A stretch of 64,000 bases of DNA from Chondrilla cf. caribensis (Eukaryota > Porifera > Demospongiae > Chondrillida > Chondrillidae). The notes below the pieces were generated by a model. That model was not told the origin of the DNA and ran no database searches. It was given only the letters and a program-made list of their open reading frames with translations. Positions 1 through 18,400 of this stretch are shown one piece after another; position 1 is the stretch's first letter, and each line of letters opens with the position of its first letter. The position numbers and the translations under genes were made by a program. Location: positions 4,549,374 to 4,613,373 of the forward strand of contig OZ026551.1 of assembly GCA_964020155.1 (NCBI GenBank), read 5' to 3'.

Positions 1-132
1 ATTTCTTGTGGTTCACCACCGCCACAAAAAATTGACAGAAAATTCCCGATTTACGGTATTATAGGCATGATTGTACAAAATATAATTAGAGGACACCACA
101 TATACTTTATAGGAATTATTCCACCTCTCCAG

Positions 133-3100
133 GCACCCCACCCAAGGTAGAAGGTGTCACTGTGATGGTGTCTGGTAGTGCTACTTCTCCAATGATCAGT
201 GTGTCCTGGACAGCAGTTATCAGTAGTACAAGTGTAGCCTATACTGTGTACTACAGCAATAGTACCCAACCTCCACCTGGTAGTGCCTCCTCTGTTCAGA
301 ATATTACTGGTACCTCACATACCCTGAACTCATCACATGGTCTCCAAACTGGTACAACCTACTACATTTGGGTTTCTGCTGTAGCAACTAGAGGACAACT
401 GGAGGGACCAATCAGTGATAGAGAGAGTGTAAGTATCTATGGTAAGTTGAAATGGTAGTCAGAAACTGCATGTATAAGTCCACACTACTCACACAAATAC
501 ATTTTCATTGACAATAGTAATAGCTAGACAGTAAGTAGTCTATGTAATAACTTGAGCATATTGCCTTTTCCACTTACGTAGTGGCTCCAGTTCCTGAGAG
601 TGTATCAGTTGTCCCTACACCATCAGAAGGTACTCTGAGGGTAACATGGACCAGACCAACTGTCAGTGGTGGTTCCACCATCACCAGCTATTCCATACAA
701 TACAAAAGGTCCAATGAAATGACTTACTCTAGTAAAACCGTCAACGGGGGAGACATCACTTTATCAGATATCACTGGTCTGGACCCATTCATGCATTACA
801 GTGTGAGGATTGCTTCTATCAATGAACTAGGAAGAGGACGCTACAGTAGGATTGTCAGGGCTACCACACATGGATGTGCGTAGGTTCAATACGGTTACAT
901 GTATAGTACATACCTCATATCCATGTACAGTAGGTTAACTGGATAATGAGTAAGCTGCATATTAACTATTGCATGTATGTGATTTATTAACCCATCATGT
1001 CCATGCACATATAACTTCTGAATCAATTCATTTACAGCATCTCACACATCTCATTAGTTGTATTTTTGATATAATAGATGCTCCACCCCTTTCTAATGTA
1101 AGGGCCTCCCCCATGTATTGAATTGTACATTTTACATATTACTGTACTCAGTGTAAGTTCAATGGACTTCAATTTATATGTAATACATACAAATTAAAAG
1201 TCCATTGAACTCCACAGTTGCTCACTCCCCACTTTCTTCCAATCTCCTCAGTCCCCGGACCGGTATCCGGACTGACATACAATGTAATTTCTGAAAGTAG
1301 TGTAAACATCAGTTGGAGTGAACCAGATGAACCAAATGGAGTCATAGTGGGGTACTCTGTGAGATATGGAGATTTTGAAGGGAATGTCGACACGGAAATC
1401 CTAGTAGAAAGTCTCAACTTCATTGTTCATGGACTCTGTGAGTGTGCCTGGATAAGCATAGTTTTACATGTATCCACAATTTCTTCCATGTCTGTTTCTA
1501 GTGAGGTACATTCCATACAATGTTACAGTCTCAGCAAGGACCTCAGTTGGAGAAGGTGAACCATCTTCTATTGTATTCTTCACTTTGGAAGGAGGTGAGG
1601 ACCTCTATTTGCTATTATATGACAAGACTCATGGAATATAATCTACTTCTTAATTTATCCTACTAAGTGTATCAGTTTCATTTCTATGCTTATATCTCTC
1701 ATCTCTGTTCCCCTACATCCCAGTACCAACAGCACCACTGGATGATGTTGATGTAGTTGCCCTTGGTGATGGCTCGGTACAAGTTGGATGGAAACCACTC
1801 TCATTGAGGGAGGCTAGGGGATTCCCCCTTTATATCATTTCCTACATGTCAGACGATGGTGCTGTTTTCGGAAGTGTCAACACTACTAATTCTAGTGTCA
1901 TCATCACAGGACTGAATCCCAACATCGGATATAGCTTTACAGTTCAAGTTGCAACTGGGAGTGGAAATGGACAGGCAACAAAAAGTAAATTATTTGTACA
2001 TATATTGCCTATCTGCATGTCCATTCATTTCATGTGAGCCATTCAACTTTATGTACTGGGCAACCAGTTTCAACTATTCCCCTTATATTTATGTAGAATA
2101 CTTGAAGGGCACTCTGCCATCTCCATCATGTGATACTACTACAGTTACTGTTGGAGCATTCATTGGTGGTGCAATATTTGGGGCTGTTACTGTTCTGTTG
2201 GTGGGGGGAATAGTGTTTGGCATATTTAAGCTGAGAAGGAAACGTAGCAATAGAAGCACTAAACAGGAAAGGTTTGTCTTGTTATTTTAACTATGAGATG
2301 TGTTTGTGATATCAGGACTCCATCCACTTGGGGTGTGGCAGGTCCCCACCCACCCCCGACATCTCCAGTTTCCAACCCTCCACTAAAATTTTACAAGTTG
2401 CAAAGACTACTGAAATTATGACATGTCGGTGGTATGGCCAACAGCACAATGACCAACACACATATGATTTGAATGTTACATCCAAGACCAATTATAAGAG
2501 CCTGGTAGCAATTGCCTTCTGCCAGGACTGGTCATAAAACTATAATGAGATTTTACGAAGACGTCATTTTGATGCAACTTCTCGTGTAAGATTATGAGTG
2601 ATATATATTACCCTGGCTGCTCACCTCGGTTAGCCTGAAGAACAGCTGCTGGTACTTATAATATATAAGAGCACAACAATATCATGACCATTGTACTTCT
2701 AAATCAATTGAGCTTGAACCACACAGCAGACTAGTGATGCTTTATCATTGATTAATTGTTTACACAATATACTAACCAAACTGTTATTGGTATACAGGCT
2801 ATATTCTCTGGTTGCCCTACTTACTACGTACATAAACAGAGAAATCTTCTGCCTGAAGTTTGATGTTACCTCTCAGATTGTGTCTAGAATTCATACTAAG
2901 TCGGCCATGTACAAATGTCTAATATTACCATGCATTGGTCTGAAATTCAGTCCTATATCCAATCCAATCCAACACAAGCCTAGCTACTGGGTTATTGGGT
3001 TTCACACAAGATTGATAATATTAGTGTTTTATTGTTAACTGTTGGTAAGTAGGTTTACTTTTAAGGGTTACGCCAAACTTATTAAGTGCTATTGTGTAAA

Positions 3101-3425
3101 TGGGCATTTCCATTCTTACGTATGTACAGTATATACACACAGTATATGTGTCAAACTTCTTCATGTGCGTTGATGTATCGTTTATAATGCTGTCAATATT
3201 GTGATTTGCAAATATATCACTCACAATTAATTCTGTGTCATTTGAAATCAACCAAATCCAGTATACAACATATCAAATTTGATCACACAATCTCTCTCAT
3301 TTTTCTTCAGCTCACAAGATCCAACATATGAAGAAGTTGACAGAAGACATGCAATCCATCAAGATGCTAATTTCATCGTCATGGAGAAGAATATTGCTTA
3401 TGATTCAGTGGATTTACAAATATAA
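133..3425 (+). CDS. Receptor gene A: FN3-repeat type I membrane receptor, 5' partial
   Basis: Exons read from GT/AG sites and paralogue comparison: 133-441 (FN3 a), 582-875 (FN3 b), 1252-1437 and 1502-1594 (two halves of FN3 h), 1724-1984 (FN3 i), 2097-2271 (TM), 3311-3425 (tail, stop TAA). Every FN3 exon starts and ends in phase 1; the TM exon ends in phase 2. The first exon needs an upstream phase-1 exon, presumably Ig plus signal peptide as in B to D, which lies outside the window. FN3 domains c to g are missing: only the first dozen codons of c remain at 1079-1120, but splicing b to h keeps the frame. The TM exon has a glycine-rich hydrophobic run followed by a basic LRRKR stop-transfer. 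The tail carries TYEEV and IAYDSV; the second fits the ITIM pattern [IVLS]xYxx[VIL]. Function is not known; a cell-surface signalling or adhesion receptor is inferred. Confidence 0.75.
1079..1211 (+). pseudogene. Truncated FN3 c exon followed by a foldback
   Basis: The acceptor and first codons of the FN3 c exon (APPLSNVRASP-like) are present after TAG at 1078, but the reading hits a stop within about 14 codons and the rest of the exon is gone. Just downstream, 1156-1211 is an imperfect inverted repeat with arms of about 20 nt (AGTTCAATGGACTT type) around a short loop. In B, C and D the same exon is a full 297 nt. This looks like the scar of the deletion that removed FN3 c to g from gene A. 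Confidence 0.7.
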
Positions 3426-3460
3426 TACAATAGTGAAGTAACTACAGTAGTGTCATTACT

Positions 3461-3484
3461 GTGTGTGTGTGTTTGTGTGTGTTT

Positions 3485-3564
<80 letters not shown>

Positions 3565-3567
3565 GTG
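3461..3567 (+). repeat. (GT)n microsatellite about 35 nt after the gene A stop
   Basis: Almost uninterrupted GT dinucleotides starting just past the TAA of gene A. The same position relative to the stop carries a GT tract in B, C, D and, in shortened form, F. It probably lies in the 3' UTR. A 66- to 110-codon string of alternating Val-Cys is produced in several frames and is not a gene. Confidence 0.95.
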
Positions 3568-3706
3568 TGTATGCAGTATATATACTGTGACACTGTCATA
3601 GTTGGTACATATTGCAATTCTGCATTAATATTTTTTCAGTTTAATGAGATTTACACACACAGATTCCCATTATGTACCCTGGCACTAATTGGAGGTATTG
3701 TACCCT

Positions 3707-3750
3707 GGGAACCTGGTCAGGGACTGTAGATAAACAATAACTAATAAAAG
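3707..3750 (-). other. Antisense fragment of the FN3 d splice-acceptor region
   Basis: Read on the minus strand, this stretch reproduces the end of the intron and the first bases of the FN3 d exon (acceptor TAG then TCCCTGACCAGGTTCCC). The sense versions are at 7880-7915, 19075-19110 and 25940-25977. A second antisense copy is at 21961-22009. Both lie in the intergenic DNA just upstream of a receptor gene (B and D). Confidence 0.6.
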
Positions 3751-3839
3751 TTAATTAGGAAAGAGGATTTGGAACGTCACTTAATATCAAGAGGGTTAGG
3801 GCTAATTAACTGTATGGTGGAAAGATTGAAGCTACAGCT

Positions 3840-4074
3840 CGCTGCCGACCCAGATACATATATGTAATAGTGATCGCCCACCTGCTTGCGATGCACGGAT
3901 ATATGCCAGGTGTGCACTAATTAGAGTACGTACATCAGGCTAGTCTATACACCGGATGTGACGTTTTCTTCCGTCAAAAGGTTGGTCCGGGACGATTCCG
4001 TTGGGATACTTCAACGAGTGTTGTTACATTGTAAGCGCGAAAGAATAGCTTCAAACGAAACTGAGCTCGAGAGA
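3840..4074 (+). promoter_or_regulatory. Upstream block of gene B, conserved in gene D
   Basis: About 230 nt before the first ATG match the region upstream of gene D (22080-22327) closely and a decayed duplicate at 4860-4988. All copies keep a GTGACGT element (CRE-like half site TGACGT) about 110-130 nt before the ATG, followed by a TCxGTCAAA(A)GGTTGG stretch. No clear TATA box is visible. The promoter and 5' UTR role is inferred from position and conservation only. Confidence 0.4.
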
Positions 4075-11948
<7,874 letters not shown>

Positions 11949-11971
11949 GACACTAGTGAATTAACGACTGT

Positions 11972-11976
<5 letters not shown>

Positions 11977-12053
<77 letters not shown>
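11977..12053 (+). repeat. (GT)n microsatellite after the gene B stop
   Basis: About 76 nt of perfect GT starting 30 nt past the TAG of gene B, at the same position as in A, C and D. Confidence 0.95.
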
Positions 12054-12056
<3 letters not shown>

Positions 12057-12079
12057 GTGACACTGTCATAGAACATACT

Positions 12080-12410
12080 GCAATTTTGCATTCATTATAT
12101 TTCGGTTTGATTTCCACAACCTCGGCTTTGTTCATCCGTACTTTGGCCTATTATAATATACACCTGCCAGTGGGCACTAATTAGATTTTTTGTACCCTGT
12201 AAGACGTTATAATTTAATTCCGTTTAAGCAGTCATGCATGATCGGAAATCGGAAGTATGAAGTTTAATATCGATGCATGGACGACTGGCTGACATCCGCG
12301 CGTATAAAACTCGCTTCGCATGAGTTAATTCCCACACATAAGTCCGCAATAGCTTCAAATAAACCTGAAGAAATCGTGTTACGGCTCTCAGACTGCAGGA
12401 ATCTAGAAGA
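12080..12410 (+). promoter_or_regulatory. Upstream region of gene C
   Basis: Intergenic DNA between the gene B 3' end and the gene C first ATG. It differs from the B/D promoter block but resembles the stretches at 29040-29215 and 46740-47024, which precede a lost and an orphan first exon. Shared features are a block starting with the CTTTGGCCTATTATAA type and a TGGTTGACATC/TGGCTGACATC element. A promoter function is inferred only from position. Confidence 0.35.
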
Positions 12411-15400
12411 ATGACAGGATTTTGTGCACTTGTCGCTGTAACAGTAATTCTCACGATGAAAGGTAAAGTAATATAGGAGAAGAAGGGCATGCATGTACGT
12501 AATTCGTACTTTTTTGTTTCAAATTGTTAAATTCCCCGTTTGTCGCTACAAGTAGGGTGGGGGTCCCGTTTTCTGGACAGCACCTATTATCGAACACTAG
12601 AAAAAAAGTTATCAAGACCAAGCCAATAGGAACATTTTGAATACATTATTTTAACGTGTCGAACTCTTAACTAGTAACCTTCAATATGGCGAGTTTTGTT
12701 GGCGCAACCGGTGTTCTCTTTTAGAGCTATCGAGTGCGAATTACGCCATTGTGGACGTCTATACGGATTACCGAGGTCAGAAATGGGCGGAGCTAAGAAT
12801 GACGTCATTTTTAATTGCGCGGGCTAGTGTTTACCGTTTACTTGTATCGTTGAAAAGTATTCACGAGGAAAGATCATCTTAGAAGTGATTCAAACAAGAC
12901 CATTTGAGGGAAAATCGCCATCTTCAAAGGTATGTTCTTTCCGTGAAAACATATTTACTTACTGGTCCATTTATTGGACAGATATTGCTGAAGGTTTCAT
13001 TGTGAATTTATTCACTAGTCGTGTAGATTTTCTCATGGCTGCTAAAAAGAAGCCGAAGAAACGCCAGCAATACAGTAAAAATGAATTGGAACAAGCAATC
13101 GAGAAGGTTTCTGAGGGTGAAATGTCTTTAAGACAAGCTGAAGGAGCATTTGGGGTTCCAAAGAGTACATTATCAGACCATAGATAATAGAACTACGTAA
13201 CCGGGATTGGAAACTGATAATTTATATGCATTACATCCCGTAACATACTATATAAATTTTCGATTACGTCACCACCAATGGCAAGAGGCTGATAGGTCGG
13301 TGAAGAGACAAACGCGAACGACCGGTTGTCGGAAAAATCGCCAGATGGCTAAAGCGAACAACTTTGATAGCATAATTATACATGAATTTGCGTTAAAACA
13401 AGTATGAGCATGCTATCAAACATTTTAAAAACATTTCGTTGATCTATAAGAAAAGAAAAACGTGTTAGTAAGAAAAAATACAATGGGCAAAAATACAAAT
13501 TACACACTTTCTCACTACTTGAGCGGATAATGCTGACGAATCTTTATCCAAAAGATAGCCCTCGAAAAGCTACAGTGCCAGACGGAGAGATTTTCCTTTA
13601 AAAATTCTTTTAAGGGAAGATATAAATGGAAAAAAGACTCAAATGGGCCTTTTTGAGAGGATTTCGATGCCTCTGGTTCCGACACACTATCTCCATGAAG
13701 GTTATGGCTATCGCTTCATACCACACACCAATCGAAAGCTCTTGTTGTGCTGCAGTGCAAGACGGAGCCGCTTTTCTCGATTTCTACCGTATATACCCGT
13801 AAACCACCTGCAAACATAGATAATTCGTTCAACAATAGTATAGGACGACTGACGAAATTGTCATGAATATAATTATAAGGACCTATCGGCCTCTTGCCAT
13901 GCGTTACGGTGCGTGTTTCCAATCCCGGTTACGTAGTTCTATTATCTATGATCAGACTATGTATCCGGTAAAGTGAAGATAGGACAGACGCAAGGACCAC
14001 CAACCGTTTTAACCAATGAGGAGGAAGCAAGACTCGCAAAGTGGGCTATGGAAATGGCAATGATCGGATATGGTCGATCCAAAGAGCAGATTTTACTCAC
14101 AGTTCAGAAAATTGTTGAAATGGAGAAGAGGCCAAACCCTTTCAAGAACGGAAAACCTGGTAAAAAGTGGTGGCAAGGATTTTTGAGAAGGCACCCCGAC
14201 TTATCATTGCGCAAACCTGAGCAACTGGAATCGACTAGGGCAGCTAGCTGCACAAAGCAGAGACTTACTCAATGGTTTGCTGATTTTGAAAAATTCCTCG
14301 AAATACACGAGATCAATGATGACCCAAGATACTTCTGGAACGCAGATGAAAGTGGGTTTGCCCTTTGCCCCAAATCAGGGAAAGTATTGTGCCAGACAAA
14401 TACAAAGGATCTGTATACCATATCTGGTAATTGTAAGGATCAAATCACTGTTCTTTGTGGCGGCTCTGCGGCAGGAGAAGTGATACCCCCAATGCATATC
14501 TATCCAGGTGTTCGTTTTGGGTATAACCCTCTCGAAGGTGGGGTGGCAGGAGCGTATTTTGGGAAATCTCCGAATGGATGGATTGACACAGAGCTTTTCT
14601 ATGGCTGGATTGCCAATCATTTTGCTTGTCAAGTCAAAGTGCGCCCGGTTGTGCTCCTTGTGGACGGCCATAGATCCCATGTTAACTTGCAAATTTCAAC
14701 ATTTTGCAAGGAAAATGGCATCTATCTCTATTGTTTACTCCCTCACTCATCACATATAACCCAACCATTGGATGTTGGATTTTTCAAACCTTTGAAAGAT
14801 GCTTGGAGGAAAGCGTGTGATGTGTACAAATCTGATCACCCTGGAAGTTTTGTTACCAAGCAGATTTTTGCCAGAGTCTTCAAAGAAGCTTGGTATCACA
14901 CTATACAACCGCTGAAATTGATGAATGCCTTTCGTGCAGCTGGGATTTACCCCCCAAATTTCGAAAGTGTACGTGAATCTCGAATCGCACCTTCAAGAGT
15001 GTATGATGATCTAGATCACATTGGGAGTGCGGACCATACTAAAAGTGGTTACTCTGCACATACCAAAGATTCCTATGATGCTGAGGAGAAAGATAGTACT
15101 TCAGCTATAAGGCAATTGGAAGCAGTATTGGACCAGGAAACGCTGAGGCTGTACAATAAACGTTATGAAGAGGAGTACGACATCAATGATGATCAAGTTT
15201 ACAATGTTTGGTGCAAGCTGAAGGCTTCTTCTGAGTCATCTATATCGCCAATCGTTCACGTGCAACCAGGAGCACAGGGTCTGGATGATGAGCATAAAAG
15301 TATGTGCAGAACTGAAAACAAAGAAAATGAAGGAAATAAAGATACATCAGAATGTCCACCTTCAGCAACCTCAGTTACCATCGAAGTAACACCAGTAAAG

Positions 15401-18400
15401 GAGAAACATCCAATTCTCATTACAGTGTCTTCAGTTCTTGACGACGTCTTGGTTTATCCGAAGCTACCCCACAAGGAAAAACCAAGGATGAAGAAATCTG
15501 CAGTGCCTGACTACCGACATCTAACTGGGGATCAAATGATAGAATATTTAGAAACAAAAGAAAGAGAAAAAATGGCTGAAGCTGAGAGGAAAACTCGAGT
15601 ACAAGCAGAACGAGAAGATAAACGCAAGGCTAGAGTATTGGAGGCTGAAAGAAAGGCTAAGGCAAAAATGGAACGAGAAGTAAAGCGCAAAGTGAAGGAG
15701 GCAGAAAAGAAAAAAAATCGAAAAGTATCTTCGAAGATGATGCAGTTACCTGCAAACGAGAGTGATTTTGAAGTTTCCGATGATGGAACCTGTGAACTGT
15801 GTGGTACTGACAATCCTGGAAAATGGATATCGTGTGATATTTGCGAACTGTGGTATCATATGTCTTGTGTTGGACTGCTTGAATATGTCGACTCGGAGGA
15901 ATGGAAATGCCCTACTTGCAACCATTAAACCATTGTCTTATTAGCAACTTGTATACAATTGTTGTGTTCATTATAATGTGTCTTGTGTTTATTGTGTTTC
16001 ATTTTTTATGCTGAATGTATGCTTTTGATATAATTATGCGAATTAGATGAGAGGTGCCGATTATAGCTTCCTGTCCGGAAACAGGAAATCATGTCCGAAA
16101 ACGGGTAAAATGGCGATCTCTGTTTCTGCAATTCTTTTCAGACGAAACTTCCGTCATTTTAGATGCTAACTCTTTCCTGTGGGGTGAGATATATACATCT
16201 AGCATCATGTGAAGTTATAGTGTGTTAAAGTTAGGAATTGTACTGTAATTGTGTTTTATTCCTTAGCTGTCCGTAATATAGCCACCCTACCCTACCAGAT
16301 CAATACGTACTCGTGTTGTACCGATTGACCTATCCACCACTGTAGAACAGCATATTTAGTCCGGCTCATGTTCAGTTACAGCAGTACGTGACTTAGTCTA
16401 CGAAGTTAAACACATGATGGCAATTTGAGATTGAGGGGCAACAGGCATCGATGAGTCGACATTGCATGATTGTATCTCTGAACCTATGTACCATATGCAT
16501 GCAGATATTAAAATGTTCTGACCATAACACACAATCCCGATAGTATAGCCACTGCCAGGCTAGTATTACATTGGACACATCTCAAATATACACTGCCCTT
16601 TGCTCTACTAACTGTACTTCTTGAGAATCTTAATCTTACAGCTGTTTTGTAAACATTGGACACATCTCAAATATAAGTTACCCTTTACTCTACTAAATAT
16701 ACTTCTTGAGAATCTTGATCTTACAGCTGTTTTGTAAACAAGCCCATTGTGAAAATAAAATTATTAATTCAGGGCGCTTTACAGTCCTTTATTGTAACGC
16801 AGTACAGTAGATAGATAAATAAGTATATTCCTTTCAGTTTACCGCTTATCTACATCAAATAAGTGCTCACTGAAGCCAAAAAAACAGAAACAACCTTATA
16901 GCAAACAACCTCCTATATACACTGTTCATTATACTGTTTTAATATTAATTTTTATCAATATAAGTACACATAATATGAATAGCATATTTTTTCATATACA
17001 TATATAAATAATAATGATGTCATATATTATTTTATTGCATTGATTAAATATTCTGTAGTGATTATAATTATGAATTATATTATAATTCTGGATTCTACTT
17101 TTATAATATGTGCAATAATTTTAACATTTTTGTAGCAAATTCAAATTGCCGCTATAATAATGCATCATTCTTCTTCACAGTATCCCCTGTATCCTCTCTA
17201 CCACGTATTCTGGTCAACAACACTGGTTCTGATGCAACTGGTACTGTTGTGTCTCCACAACTTCGAGCACCACTGGAAGTCTGGTGCTGGACTGAAGGAG
17301 ATGAATCAAATAGTAGAAAATGGTATGATCCTAACAACACTAGGCTACGACCAACTGCTGATGAAAATGTGTATGTAATGAATGCTCCTGGAAGTAGACA
17401 TGTCAAAATTCTCAAGTTTAGAAGTTATCAACATTCACAAGCAGGAAGATATAGCTGTAATGTCAGATTGATCAATGTGAATCCTCACCGAGTGGTTTCT
17501 CTGTCCATATTTATAGGTATGATGAGTATTAAGAAGACTTGTAATGATAAGTAATTTGAAACAAAATGGCACGCATAGTATTTATATCATTCCACCTCTC
17601 CAGGCACCCCACCCAAGGTAGAAGGTGTTACTGTGATGGTGTCTGGTAGTGCTACTTCTCCAATGATCAGTGTGTCCTGGACAGCAGTTGACAGCCCGTC
17701 AAGTGTATCCTATACTGTGTACTACAGCAATAGTACTCAACCTCCACCTGGTAGTGCCTCCTCTGTTCAGAATATTACTGGTACCTCACTTACTCTGACC
17801 TCATCACATGATCTCCAAACTGGTACAACCTACTACATTTGGGTTTCTGCTGTAGCAACTAGTGGACAGCTGGAAGGACCCTTCAGTGATGGGGAGAGTG
17901 CAAGTATCTATGGTGAGTTGAAATGGCAGTCAGGAACTGCATGTGATATTGTACACTACTCGCAAGAAATCATCTACATCGTGTAATAGTAATATCTACT
18001 TATCAAGAAGATTGCCTTTTCCACTTACGTAGTGGCTCCAGTTCCTGAAAGTGTATCAGTTGATCCTACATCATCAGAAGGTACACTGAGGGTAACATGG
18101 ACCAGACCAACTATCAACGGTGGATCCACCATCACCAGCTATTCCATACAATACAAAAGGTCCAATGAAATGACTTACTCTAGTGAGACAGTCAATGGAG
18201 GAGACACCACTTCATCAGATATCACTGGTCTGTACCTGTCCACACAATACAGTGTGAGGATTGCTTCTATCAATGAACTAGGAAGAGGACGCTACAGTAA
18301 GATTGTCAGGGATACCACATATGGATGTGCGTAGGTTCAATACAGTTACATAGTACATACCTCATATGCATGTACAGTAGGTTTACTGGATAATGAGTAA

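Larger units (their letters stand above)
12555..16292 (+). mobile_element. pogo/Tigger-class DNA transposon in intron 1 of gene C
   Basis: The element is bounded by TA dinucleotides (12553-12554 and 16293-16294), the target duplication expected for Tc1/mariner/pogo. Its ends are imperfect inverted repeats of about 27 nt beginning GGGT and sharing an inner GGACAGC. Inside is a DDE transposase read on the + strand, in two pieces because of a nested insertion. Terminal 16.0-16.29 kb and 12.55-12.88 kb are non-coding element ends. Confidence 0.75.

Noticed and set aside
13207..13407. 66-codon open frame in the nested element
   Set aside because: No recognisable domain; lies within the inverted-repeat arms of a non-autonomous element.
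15532..15813. Minus-strand open frame inside the transposase
   Set aside because: Shadow of the Lys/Glu-rich coiled-coil coding on the plus strand.
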